Position numbers and translations under genes: made by a program | NCBI RefSeq assembly: GCF_030813005.1 | Contig: NZ_JAUSTU010000008.1 | Span: 1 to 64,000 of the forward strand | Reading direction: 5' to 3' | Origin: Robertmurraya andreesenii | GTDB taxonomy: Bacteria > Bacillota > Bacilli > Bacillales > Cytobacillaceae | DNA length: 64,000 nt | Notes under the pieces: generated by a model | The model's database searches: none | The model's input: the letters and a program-made list of their open reading frames with translations, nothing else | Told to the model about the DNA's origin: nothing | Shown: positions 1 through 7,510 of the stretch, one piece after another | How the letters are laid out: the number at the start of each line of letters is the position of its first letter | Position numbering within the stretch: position 1 is the first letter of the stretch

Positions 1-382
<382 letters not shown>

Positions 383-493
383 GAGTTGATTAGCTCATAA
401 AAATTTGTTGTTTAAAACAACTAGAATTAACGTTGACGTATGATTTGTTTAGTTTTCAAAGAACAATGATTATCCACGAAAGTGGAAAATTCT
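383..493 (-). promoter_or_regulatory. 16S rRNA leader with boxA-like antitermination element
   Basis: Between the tRNA-Gly 3' end and the mature 16S 5' end, the minus strand carries TGTTCTTTGAAAACT (451-465). This resembles the boxA element of Bacillus rRNA leaders. A small CCAC/GTGG hairpin lies just after the tRNA. I see no strong SigA promoter here, so 16S may be transcribed through from the tRNA promoter, although a weak promoter cannot be excluded. Confidence 0.6.
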
Positions 494-567
494 TGGAGCG
501 GGTGATGGGAATCGAACCCACGACAACAGCTTGGAAGGCTGTGGTTTTACCATTAAACTACACCCGC
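494..567 (-). tRNA. tRNA-Gly(TCC)
   Basis: A full cloverleaf reads on the minus strand. The acceptor stem is GCGGGTG/CACCCGC, the anticodon loop holds TCC, the T-loop is GGTTCGATTCC, and CCA is encoded (494-496). It is the last tRNA before 16S. A 5'-half copy of this gene lies at 699-729. Confidence 0.96.
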
Positions 568-631
568 ATAATGATTGTAAATTCATTCATTTTTGCTTAC
601 GTATTCTGGCCTTATCATGCCTCTTCCTCTA

Positions 632-698
632 CAAGCCAATTCAATGATGATTGATGTGTCGAGGCAACTCGCAGCATATTCATAGATGCGTAGCTCGT
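632..698 (-). repeat. Short repeat attached to the tRNA-Gly remnant
   Basis: On the minus strand, the roughly 65 nt after the truncated tRNA-Gly begin ACGAGCTACGCATC and continue through ATGAATA and CGAGTTG. They align with the sequence after the truncated tRNA-Asn (1861-1920), which begins CGAGCGAAACATCATGAATA and shares the CGAGTTG core. I know of no named family for it. Confidence 0.6.
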
Positions 699-729
699 GG
701 CTGTGGTTTTACCATTAAACTACACCCGC
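699..729 (-). pseudogene. tRNA-Gly 5'-half remnant
   Basis: The 31 nt are identical to the 5' part of tRNA-Gly(TCC): acceptor strand, D arm and the start of the anticodon stem. The copy breaks off before the anticodon and cannot fold into a tRNA. It continues into the short repeat at 632-698. Confidence 0.85.
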
Positions 730-744
730 ATTCTATGACCTTCA

Positions 745-821
745 TGGTCGGGAAGACAGGATTCGAACCTGCGACCCCTTGGTCCCAAACCAAGTGCTCT
801 ACCAAGCTGAGCTACTTCCCG
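745..821 (-). tRNA. tRNA-Pro(TGG)
   Basis: Minus-strand cloverleaf with acceptor stem CGGGAAG/CTTCCCG, anticodon TGG in loop TTTGGGA, T-loop GGTTCGAATCC, and encoded CCA at 745-747. Confidence 0.96.
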
Positions 822-830
822 ATTAATTTA

Positions 831-907
831 TGGCGCGCCCGAGAGGAGTCGAACCCCTAACCTTTTGATCCGTAGTCAAACGCTCTATCCAATTGAGCTA
901 CGGGCGC
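831..907 (-). tRNA. tRNA-Arg(ACG)
   Basis: Minus-strand cloverleaf with acceptor GCGCCCG/CGGGCGC, anticodon ACG in loop CTACGGA, T-loop GGTTCGACTCC, and encoded CCA at 831-833. A34 is normally deaminated to inosine, so it would read CGU, CGC and CGA. Confidence 0.96.
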
Positions 908-968
908 GAATCTTTTTGAAGCGACCTATTTATTATATCAAAATAATAACTTTTGTCAACACTTTTTT

Positions 969-1054
<86 letters not shown>

Positions 1055-1114
1055 TTAAATTAGCAACAAAAAATATTATATCATTTTTCTTAGCTGTTTT
1101 CAACTGAAAATACT

Positions 1115-1199
1115 TGGTGCGGGTGAAGGGAGTCGAACCCCCACGCCTCGCGGCGCTAGATCCTAAGTCTAGTGCGTCTGCCAATTCCGCCACACCCGC
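1115..1199 (-). tRNA. tRNA-Leu(TAG)
   Basis: Class II tRNA of 85 nt. Acceptor GCGGGTG/CACCCGC, anticodon TAG in loop CTTAGGA, long variable arm, encoded CCA. In B. subtilis the leucine tRNAs of the equivalent trnS cluster include the ICEBs1 attachment site. No integrase or element is inserted here. Confidence 0.95.
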
Positions 1200-1236
1200 A
1201 TATATTAATAGTTGTTTTCGCTAAAGCGAAAAAACA

Positions 1237-1312
1237 TGGTGAGCCATGAAGGACTCGAACCTTCGACCCTCTGATTAAAAGTCAGATGCTCTACCGACTG
1301 AGCTAATGGCTC
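1237..1312 (-). tRNA. tRNA-Lys(TTT)
   Basis: Minus-strand cloverleaf with acceptor GAGCCAT/ATGGCTC, anticodon TTT in loop CTTTTAA, T-loop GGTTCGAGTCC, encoded CCA. Confidence 0.96.
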
Positions 1313-1319
1313 TAAGAAA

Positions 1320-1394
1320 TGGCTGGGCTAGCAGGATTCGAACCTACGAATGACGGAGTCAAAGTCCGTTGCCTTACCGCTTGGCTATAGCCCA
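1320..1394 (-). tRNA. tRNA-Gln(TTG)
   Basis: Minus-strand cloverleaf with acceptor TGGGCTA/TAGCCCA, anticodon TTG in loop TTTGACT, encoded CCA. It is only 7 nt from tRNA-Lys. Confidence 0.96.
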
Positions 1395-1422
1395 TTGATA
1401 ACACTTCATTTATGATAGAAAA

Positions 1423-1499
1423 TGGCGGTCCGGACGGGACTCGAACCCGCGACCTCCTGCGTGACAGGCAGGCATTCTAACCAACTGAACTACCGGACC
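1423..1499 (-). tRNA. tRNA-Asp(GTC)
   Basis: Minus-strand cloverleaf with acceptor GGTCCGG/CCGGACC, anticodon GTC in loop CTGTCAC, encoded CCA. Confidence 0.96.
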
Positions 1500-1543
1500 A
1501 ATGTTTTTTCTAGATAAGTGAAAATGATGTTTCTCTATAAAAA

Positions 1544-1618
1544 TGGTGACCCCTACGGGATTCGAACCCGTGTTACCGCCGTGAAAGGGCGGTGTCTTAA
1601 CCGCTTGACCAAGGGGCC
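1544..1618 (-). tRNA. tRNA-Glu(TTC)
   Basis: Minus-strand cloverleaf with acceptor GGCCCCT/AGGGGTC (one G-U pair), anticodon TTC in loop CTTTCAC, encoded CCA. Confidence 0.96.
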
Positions 1619-1635
1619 ATGCAAAGGAAATGAAA

Positions 1636-1726
1636 TGGCGGAGAAGGAGGGATTTGAACCCTCGCGCCGCTCGCGCGACCTACACCCTTAGCAGGGGCGC
1701 CTCTTCAGCCTCTTGAGTACTTCCCC
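1636..1726 (-). tRNA. tRNA-Ser(GCT)
   Basis: Class II tRNA of 91 nt with a long variable arm. Acceptor GGGGAAG/CTTCTCC, anticodon GCT in loop CTGCTAA, encoded CCA. It reads AGC and AGU. Confidence 0.95.
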
Positions 1727-1729
1727 TAA

Positions 1730-1804
1730 TGGCTCCGCGGGTAGGATTCGAACCTACGACCGATCGGTTAACAGCCGATTGCTCTACCACTGAGCTACCG
1801 CGGA
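1730..1804 (-). tRNA. tRNA-Asn(GTT)
   Basis: Minus-strand cloverleaf with acceptor TCCGCGG/CCGCGGA, anticodon GTT in loop CTGTTAA, encoded CCA. It is the first intact tRNA of the transcript. A 5'-half copy lies upstream at 1921-1946. Confidence 0.96.
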
Positions 1805-1860
1805 ATATTAAGATTTGGCTATACGCCTTAGGCTTTCTTTGATTGTCCTCATCTCAGAAA

Positions 1861-1920
1861 GAGCATTCAAGTAGCATCTCGATGAGTACAACTCGTAGAC
1901 TATTCATGATGTTTCGCTCG
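1861..1920 (-). repeat. Short repeat attached to the tRNA-Asn remnant
   Basis: This is the second copy of the short sequence following the tRNA-Gly remnant at 632-698. It starts CGAGCGAAACATC, shares ATGAATA and CGAGTTG at matching spacing, and then diverges. In each copy it directly follows a tRNA 5' half on the tRNA-sense strand. Confidence 0.6.
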
Positions 1921-1946
1921 TTGCTCTACCACTGAGCTACCGCGGA
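1921..1946 (-). pseudogene. tRNA-Asn 5'-half remnant
   Basis: The 26 nt match the 5' part of tRNA-Asn (acceptor strand plus D arm) and stop before the anticodon stem. Three to four flanking bases 5' of the tRNA are also shared with the intact copy, which suggests duplication rather than chance. Confidence 0.85.
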
Positions 1947-1987
1947 ATAATCTGCTTTTGAATGTTACTGTCTTATCGACTCTTCAT

Positions 1988-2016
1988 ATTATAATGAGAT
2001 GTATTCTTCAAGTCAA
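1988..2016 (-). promoter_or_regulatory. SigA promoter of the tRNA(-rRNA) operon
   Basis: The minus strand shows TTGACT (2011-2016), a 17-bp spacer and a perfect TATAAT (1988-1993), placed just upstream of the tRNA-Asn remnant and the eleven tRNA genes. It is the strongest SigA-type promoter seen in this part of the window. Confidence 0.85.
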
Positions 2017-2088
2017 GAACAAAATTTCGATTCAGTTCTTCGTTTTTTTGAGCCGAGGTTTATAAGATAACACCGTTTTTTTTGAAAG

Positions 2089-2550
2089 TCAACTATCCAT
2101 TTTAATTAATTTCCCACGACATTTTCCGCACACGTAGCGTGTAACATTAATAGCCCTTTTTCTTTTAAATACAAGACCGCATTTAGAGCATCGGTAGCGA
2201 AGTATCTTATGACTTCGATTTGTAGCAGGTCTATCCGGCAGCATATTACAAAAGCGTGGGGCGCCCACCTTTTTCAATAGAGCCTTAAATTCTTGATCAC
2301 GATGCTGATATCCTTTGCCTTCAAGATGCAAATGATAATGACAAAGCTCATGCTTGATAATCCCAATGAGTTCTTCTTCCCCCAGCTGTTCTAAATATTT
2401 TCGATTGATTTCAATATCATGAGATTGTAATAGATATCGCCCACCTGTCGTACGTAAGCGATGATTAAAAACAGCTCGATGCTTAAACGGCTTTTGAAAA
2501 TACTCCATGGACAATCTTTCTACAAGCGCCTGAAGCTGATAATCTTCCAT
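2089..2550 (-). CDS. sprT: SprT-like zinc protein (YdcK type)
   Basis: A 153-residue protein with the metal-binding helix motif HELCH at residues 67-71, followed by more histidines. A C-terminal zinc ribbon has two CxxC pairs (CSKC and CGKC). This is the SprT-like/WLM metalloprotein architecture, named YdcK in B. subtilis, where its cellular role is not firmly known. It lies next to cmpA and tex as in B. subtilis and is transcribed toward the tRNA cluster. Proteolytic activity is inferred only from HExxH. Confidence 0.9.
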   Translation of the reverse strand: MEDYQLQALVERLSMEYFQKPFKHRAVFNHRLRTTGGRYLLQSHDIEINRKYLEQLGEEELIGIIKHELCHYHLHLEGKGYQHRDQEFKALLKKVGAPRFCNMLPDRPATNRSHKILRYRCSKCGLVFKRKRAINVTRYVCGKCRGKLIKMDS

Positions 2551-2643
2551 TATGACGAAATCCCCTCTAATTTAGTAAACATGACAACCCATTATAGCAT
2601 ACATTGTATATACCCTTTCATATCTTGAATTGGAGGTATTAAT

Positions 2644-2757
2644 ATGCCTACTTGGTTTCAAAATCAGATGCAAAGAGCCTTTCTTGAGAAAAATCGCTAC
2701 CAAATTAAACTGCTTAATCAATGCTGGTTTTTTTACAGAAAAAAACACTGCTCATAG
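2644..2757 (+). CDS. cmpA: Cortex morphogenetic protein CmpA
   Basis: A 37-codon ORF (MPTWFQNQMQRAF... ending KKHCS) with a strong GGAGG site 7-8 nt before the ATG. Length, composition and position between tex and sprT match CmpA of B. subtilis, a small spore protein that, with SpoIVA and ClpXP, takes part in a quality-control check on spore envelope assembly. It is encoded opposite to both neighbours. The stop codon TAG is followed immediately by a dispersed repeat. Identification rests on remembered sequence similarity and synteny, both strong. Confidence 0.9.
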   Translation: MPTWFQNQMQRAFLEKNRYQIKLLNQCWFFYRKKHCS

Positions 2758-2917
2758 GAAAAGCGCAAGCGCCTCGTTCATCGCCGTACAAACTGGAAGG
2801 ACCTGTTCTTTCGATAAAGGAAACTTGAATTGCGTTAGCAATTCTTAGTTGACGCAATCGTTGCGGAGGGGGCCTGAAGTTTGATAGGCGATAGGCGCTG
2901 GAGCTAGACAGTATTCA
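2758..2917 (+). repeat. Intergenic dispersed repeat of about 160 bp
   Basis: It begins GAAAAGCGCAAGCGCC directly after the cmpA stop codon and ends GGCGCTGGAGCTAGACAG, with near-inverted GCGC-rich ends. A shortened copy of the left end (GAAAAGCGCAAGC, then CCTAGACA) lies just after adhE at 44468-44489. The ends look like a repeat type scattered through Bacillaceae genomes. No protein coding is supported. Confidence 0.65.
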
Positions 2918-2962
2918 AATTTCAAAATTCATTCTTAATTGCAATTAGGCAGTGTTTCTACA

Positions 2963-5140
2963 TTACTCTTGAGGAGAGAGCATCGTTAGTGCCACCCTTC
3001 CCTTCTTTATATCTACAGATTCCACCCAAACGGTCACAACGTCGCCAACCGAAACGACATCCATCGGATGCTTCACGTAACCTTTTTTTAGCTTAGAAAT
3101 ATGAACGAGGCCATCCTGCTTCACCCCAACATCTACAAATGCACCAAAATCGACGACATTTCTAACCGTACCCTGCAATTCCATTCCAGGCTTTAGATCC
3201 TCTAACTTCAAAACATCTTTCTTGAGCAATGGTCTCGGAAGATCATCACGCGGATCCCGTTCAGGACTCATCAAGGCTTCGATAATATCATGTAAGGTTA
3301 GCTCTCCAATTTCTAATTCTGCTGCCATCTCTTTTACTTGAATCTTTGAAAGTGCCTCCTTCAGTGCATCCGTGCCGAGATCCTTCGCAGTAAATCCTAG
3401 ATTTTTTAACAACCTTTTAACCTCGGAGTAGCTTTCAGGGTGAATGCCTGTCCGATCTAAGGGTTCCTTTCCATCAATTACCCTTAAGAATCCGATTGCT
3501 TGCTCATAGGTTTTGGCACCAAGGCGAGGAATTTTCTTCAATTGATTTCGCTCAACAAATTTCCCTTCCTCTTCGCGCTTTTTCACAATATTATTTGCAA
3601 CCGTCTTTGAAAGACCTGCGACATACTGTAGTAGAGATGAGGAAGCTGTATTCACATTGACTCCTACCTGGTTTACCGTTGTTTCTACGACGAAGGTTAA
3701 GGATTCACTGAGTTTTTTCTGAGACACATCATGCTGGTATTGCCCGACTCCAACTGATTTCGGGTCGATTTTTACCAGCTCAGCCAGTGGGTCCTGGAGT
3801 CTGCGTGCAATAGAAACGGCGCTTCTTTCCTCAACCTGAAAATTAGGAAACTCCTCACGGGCAATATCGGATGCAGAATAGACACTCGCTCCCGCTTCGT
3901 TGACAATCAAATAAAAAATAGGTGCCTCTTGTTCTTTAAGAATATCCGCAACAAACTGCTCGGTTTCCCTTGATGCTGTCCCATTTCCAATCGCAACAAC
4001 CTCTACCTGATATTCCTTCAATATGGCATCCACCTTTTGCTTGGCCTCCCTTGGCTTTGCACTTGGTGGATGTGGATAGATTACATCAATTTTCAGAACC
4101 TTCCCTGTTTCGTCCACAACGGCAAGCTTACAGCCTGTCCGATAAGCAGGGTCAACACCAAGAACCACCTTGCCTTTAAGTGGAGGCTGAAGTAATAGAT
4201 TTCTTAGATTCTCCGAAAAAATATGGATTGCTTGTTCCTCCGCTTTCTCTGTTAACTCGCTTCGAATCTCTCTTTCAATGGAAGGCTGAATTAACCTTTT
4301 GTACCCGTCCTCAATAGCTTCTAGAGCAGAGGAAGCCGTTATAGATGCAGGATTCTTGATCCACTTTTTCTTCAAATAATCGATCATTAAGTCCACATTA
4401 GGCTTAATGGTAGTTCTCAAGATCTCTTCTTTTTCCCCACGATTAATCGCAAGTATCCGATGGGGCACAATCTTTGATACAGGCTCTGAATACTCATAGT
4501 ACATTTCATAGACATTTTTTTCGTCTTTTTCTGCGTCCTTTACCGCACATTCAACTACCCCTGTTTTAAAGGTTTCTCTCCTAATCCACTTTCGTCCATC
4601 TGCATCATCAGAAACCCACTCTGCAATAATATCCCTTGCCCCTGAGATGGCATCCTCTACTGAGGAAACCTCCTTCTCCTCTGATAAGAACTCCTCGGCT
4701 TTCCCCTCTAGCGAGCCGGAAGTCGGAAAAGACATCATCCACTCTGCTAATGGTTCCAATCCTTTTTCCTTAGCAATAGTCGCTTTTGTTCTCCTCTTCT
4801 GCTTATAAGGTCGATAGAGGTCCTCTACCTCCTGGAGCTTAATAGAGGCTTCGATAGCTTGTTTGAGTTCAGGGGTTAGTTTCCCCTGCTCTTCAATTAA
4901 ACGGACAACCTCTTCCTTTCGTTGCTCGAGATTTTGGATATAATTCCACCGCTCCATAATGTCACGAATTTGCACCTCATCAAGAGCTCCTGTTGCTTCC
5001 TTTCGGTAACGCGCAATAAACGGAACTGTATTTCCATCATTCAATAAGGAAATCACGTTTTTAACCGATTTCAAGGGAATGGATTGTTCAGTAGAAATAA
5101 TCTTTAGAAAATGATCTTGCTTATCTATTGTTTGCTCCAC
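2963..5140 (-). CDS. tex: Tex family RNA-binding transcription accessory protein
   Basis: A 725-residue protein (B. subtilis YdcI is about 719). Visible in order: an N-terminal helical Tex domain, a YqgF/RNase H-like domain with GVDPAYRTGCKLAVVD near residue 330, a helix-hairpin-helix region (SKTVANNIVKKREEEGKF), and a C-terminal S1 domain (VDFGAFVDVGVKQDGLVHIS). Tex proteins bind nucleic acid and are linked to transcription or RNA turnover. The start is GTG, with GGAGG 8 nt upstream. It lies between cmpA and rsbX, as in B. subtilis. Confidence 0.93.
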   Translation of the reverse strand: MEQTIDKQDHFLKIISTEQSIPLKSVKNVISLLNDGNTVPFIARYRKEATGALDEVQIRDIMERWNYIQNLEQRKEEVVRLIEEQGKLTPELKQAIEASIKLQEVEDLYRPYKQKRRTKATIAKEKGLEPLAEWMMSFPTSGSLEGKAEEFLSEEKEVSSVEDAISGARDIIAEWVSDDADGRKWIRRETFKTGVVECAVKDAEKDEKNVYEMYYEYSEPVSKIVPHRILAINRGEKEEILRTTIKPNVDLMIDYLKKKWIKNPASITASSALEAIEDGYKRLIQPSIEREIRSELTEKAEEQAIHIFSENLRNLLLQPPLKGKVVLGVDPAYRTGCKLAVVDETGKVLKIDVIYPHPPSAKPREAKQKVDAILKEYQVEVVAIGNGTASRETEQFVADILKEQEAPIFYLIVNEAGASVYSASDIAREEFPNFQVEERSAVSIARRLQDPLAELVKIDPKSVGVGQYQHDVSQKKLSESLTFVVETTVNQVGVNVNTASSSLLQYVAGLSKTVANNIVKKREEEGKFVERNQLKKIPRLGAKTYEQAIGFLRVIDGKEPLDRTGIHPESYSEVKRLLKNLGFTAKDLGTDALKEALSKIQVKEMAAELEIGELTLHDIIEALMSPERDPRDDLPRPLLKKDVLKLEDLKPGMELQGTVRNVVDFGAFVDVGVKQDGLVHISKLKKGYVKHPMDVVSVGDVVTVWVESVDIKKGRVALTMLSPQE

Positions 5141-5219
5141 AAGACTAGCCTCCAGACAAATAATTTATCCTCTTCATTATTTTAACAGACATCTACTCTC
5201 AATTGCACATTCCAAAGGG

Positions 5220-5278
5220 GAGTGTCCGCCCCAGGTGGACACTTTCGCTCATTTGTCCACCGGGCGTACCTGGTACCG
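5220..5278 (-). repeat. GGTACC/GTCCAC intergenic repeat, copy 1
   Basis: About 59 bp containing inverted GTGTCC/GGACAC arms, a second GTCCAC block and a near-palindromic GTACCTGGTACC end. The end touches the rsbX stop codon (TAA at 5279-5281). A second copy with the same blocks lies at 48867-48924, also touching a stop codon in the same orientation. It may act as a 3' end or terminator-like structure. Confidence 0.7.
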
Positions 5279-5875
5279 TTATAAGAGGCTGCCGATGATG
5301 AAGGTGGCGTCGTCTGAAGAGGAGGAGGGCCTTCCCTTAATATCTTCAGCGATGGAATGAAGGGGTTTTTCTACGTTTAAGATGGTTTTTAAGCCATTAA
5401 AATGAAAGCCATCTGAATATAGAAGGAATTTTGAAGCTGATTCATAAGGATAGCATTGCGTACGAAAAGTCTGCGGCTTTCCAGACAGATATCCTGTTAC
5501 AGGTAATGGGTAGGTCAGTTTTCCGGAAGAGGAGTAGAGGAAAAAGCGGATATTCCCAACACAGCTATAGACAAATTCTTTTTTCAAAAAATATACTTTC
5601 AGAATGGCAACTGCTGCGCCTCTCTTTTGAGCAAGTGCTTCATTACACCTTCTCATGACCGAGTCCACATTTTCATGATGGTACTCTTTTGCGATTGAAA
5701 TAACGGCCGTTGATGAATCATGAGCATTATATCCACTGCCTAAGCCATCTGCGAGGATACAAAAAAAATACTCATCAGTGCTGGTATAGTAGTACCCGTC
5801 GCCGCACTGCTCATTGCCTTCCTTTGTTCGTTGATGCGCAAGCACTTCAACTTCTTCACTACAAAAATGTTTCAT
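5279..5875 (-). CDS. rsbX: RsbX, serine phosphatase resetting the stressosome
   Basis: 198 residues, PP2C/SpoIIE-like, with motifs ADGLGSG, VGNIRF, GYLSGKP, SDG and a C-terminal DDATFI. In B. subtilis RsbX dephosphorylates RsbS and RsbR and thereby damps SigB activation. The start is set at the ATG that overlaps the sigB stop (ATGA), with GGAG 8 nt upstream; a GTG three codons earlier is too close to that site. It is the last gene of the sigB operon and is followed directly by a repeat. Confidence 0.92.
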   Translation of the reverse strand: MKHFCSEEVEVLAHQRTKEGNEQCGDGYYYTSTDEYFFCILADGLGSGYNAHDSSTAVISIAKEYHHENVDSVMRRCNEALAQKRGAAVAILKVYFLKKEFVYSCVGNIRFFLYSSSGKLTYPLPVTGYLSGKPQTFRTQCYPYESASKFLLYSDGFHFNGLKTILNVEKPLHSIAEDIKGRPSSSSDDATFIIGSLL

Positions 5876-6666
5876 GATAGACACTCCGTACTTTTATCAT
5901 CATTTAGAATGGCTTCTCTTAGTTTTTTAATCGCCCTTCGCTGCAGGCGCGATACGTGCATTTGTGATATCCCCAATTTTTCGCCTGTCTCCTTTTGGCT
6001 CAGATTATCCAAAAACGCGCACTGAATGATTGCTTTTTCTCGTTTTGTTAACACATGCAGAACCCTTTCAAGTACTAGCCGCTGATTGACCTTCTCATAC
6101 CCATCATCCACATTGCCCACAATGTCGAGTAACGTCACTGTGCCGCCATCTGAATCGACCTCTAAAGGGTGATCAACCGACAAGGCAGAATAGCTCTTTC
6201 CCATCTCCATCGCCTCAAGCACGTCTTCCTCTGAGATCTTCAAGGCCTCGGCGATTTCGTGAATTTTGGGCGAGTGGTGAAAAACCGTCGTTAATTCCTC
6301 TACCGTCTTATTAATTTTGGGGCTTAGCTCTTTTATTCTTCTAGGAACATGGACACTCCATGTCTTATCTCTCATAAATCTTTTGATCTCTCCCACGATC
6401 GTGGGGACTAGAAACGCCTCAAAGCTCTTTCCGATCGAAGCATCATACCGCCTTATCGCCCCCAGTAATCCAATAATGCCAACCTGAACGATGTCCTCAT
6501 GGTAGGATCTACCCTTTGAGTACTTCCTGGCAATATGATCAATAAGAGCTTTATAATGGAGAACCAATAATGTCTGCGCCTCTTCATCCTGATGCTCCTG
6601 AAAGTATTTGATGTATTCTTCAATCTCCTCTTTAGTGAGGGAATTAGGTTGAGACGGTCTCTGCAT
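5872..6666 (-). CDS. sigB: RNA polymerase sigma factor SigB
   Basis: 264 residues, the same length as B. subtilis SigB. Region 2 shows GIIGLLGAIRRYD and IVGEIKRFMRDKTWSVHVPRR; region 4 shows the helix-turn-helix SQKETGEKLGISQMHVSRLQ. It directs the general stress regulon and is held inactive by RsbW. It overlaps rsbW by 23 nt and rsbX by 4 nt. The start is the ATG after GGTGGAG; a TTG one codon upstream is possible. Confidence 0.97.
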   Translation of the reverse strand: MQRPSQPNSLTKEEIEEYIKYFQEHQDEEAQTLLVLHYKALIDHIARKYSKGRSYHEDIVQVGIIGLLGAIRRYDASIGKSFEAFLVPTIVGEIKRFMRDKTWSVHVPRRIKELSPKINKTVEELTTVFHHSPKIHEIAEALKISEEDVLEAMEMGKSYSALSVDHPLEVDSDGGTVTLLDIVGNVDDGYEKVNQRLVLERVLHVLTKREKAIIQCAFLDNLSQKETGEKLGISQMHVSRLQRRAIKKLREAILNDDKSTECLS

Positions 6667-7120
6667 CAAGCTCCACCTTCTCTCCCTCCAGGTATTTCGT
6701 CATATAGACCGTAACACCTTCCTTATGCTGAATTCTTACTTCATCCATCAAGGACTCAATCAAATACAGCCCTAATCCTCCCTCACGCATGATTTCAACG
6801 GAGACACCCTCTTGGTCATAAGGACCAAGCTGGCTCTTTAGCTCTTGAAAATTGAAACTCTCCCCATGATCAGCCACCATCACCTCAAGCCGATCTTTGA
6901 AAAGTGCAAAGCCAATCACGACCTCACCAATATTGGTTGATTTATAGGCATGCTGAACAGCATTTGTGCAGGCCTCACTAATCGCGATTTTCAAATCCTC
7001 AATATCATCGTAGGAAAATCCCATTCTCCCTGCTATGCCAGATGACGTTAATCTCACCACTCCAACATATTCAGGTTTCGCAGGAATTTTTATCTCGATG
7101 TAATCAAATGGCTGACTCAT
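6644..7120 (-). CDS. rsbW: RsbW, anti-SigB factor and RsbV kinase
   Basis: 158 residues of the GHKL ATPase fold. The N box is ISEACTNAVQHAY, the G1 box VADHGESF, and the G2 box EGGLGLYLIESLMDEV. Known role: it binds SigB, and phosphorylates RsbV on serine in unstressed cells. It overlaps rsbV by 4 nt and sigB by 23 nt, indicating translational coupling and fixed stoichiometry. Confidence 0.97.
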   Translation of the reverse strand: MSQPFDYIEIKIPAKPEYVGVVRLTSSGIAGRMGFSYDDIEDLKIAISEACTNAVQHAYKSTNIGEVVIGFALFKDRLEVMVADHGESFNFQELKSQLGPYDQEGVSVEIMREGGLGLYLIESLMDEVRIQHKEGVTVYMTKYLEGEKVELDAETVST

Positions 7121-7449
7121 TCCGCTTCACCCTCAATCCGACTATTAATATTCATGATATCTGCTAATCCTGTTATCTCGAAAAGTCTTTTGAGGCGTCC
7201 TGTTAATCCAATGATTTGAAGTTCGCCCTGATTGGAACGGATATTCTTAAAAATCCCAACCAATACCCCCAGCCCCGTACTGTCCATATAAACGACATCT
7301 TTAAGATTGACGATTATCTTCATTTTCTCTTTTGTTGAGAACGGATAGAGGGCATCCCTGAGCTTTGGGGCGGTATAAGCATCTATTTCACCACACACAT
7401 TTACCTCTACTGAGTTGTTATGCTCTAGTACCTCTATCTCGATATTCAT
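7117..7449 (-). CDS. rsbV: RsbV, anti-anti-sigma factor
   Basis: 110-residue STAS protein (B. subtilis RsbV has 109). The phosphorylatable serine is Ser57 in YMDSTGLGV. Unphosphorylated RsbV sequesters RsbW and frees SigB. The start is placed at the ATG giving MNIEIEV, 8 codons inside the longest reading frame, because this matches the family N-terminus and follows a GGGGGAGAGG purine tract. A SigB promoter lies directly upstream. Confidence 0.95.
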   Translation of the reverse strand: MNIEIEVLEHNNSVEVNVCGEIDAYTAPKLRDALYPFSTKEKMKIIVNLKDVVYMDSTGLGVLVGIFKNIRSNQGELQIIGLTGRLKRLFEITGLADIMNINSRIEGEAE

Positions 7450-7485
7450 CCTTAATCCCTCTCCCCCTAACAATCTTCTTTTCCA

Positions 7486-7510
7486 TTACCCTCTGCATGG
7501 AGGATTAAAC
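7486..7510 (-). promoter_or_regulatory. SigB promoter (autoregulation of rsbV-W-sigB-rsbX)
   Basis: The minus strand shows GTTTAA (7505-7510), a 13-bp spacer and GGGTAA (7486-7491), close to the SigB consensus GTTTAA-N12-15-GGGTAT. The -35 box contains the rsbU stop codon. The position matches the autoregulatory promoter of the B. subtilis sigB operon. Confidence 0.85.

Noticed and set aside
2758..2917. Protein coding in the repeat after cmpA
   Set aside because: Open frames there have no ribosome site and lie within a dispersed repeat.
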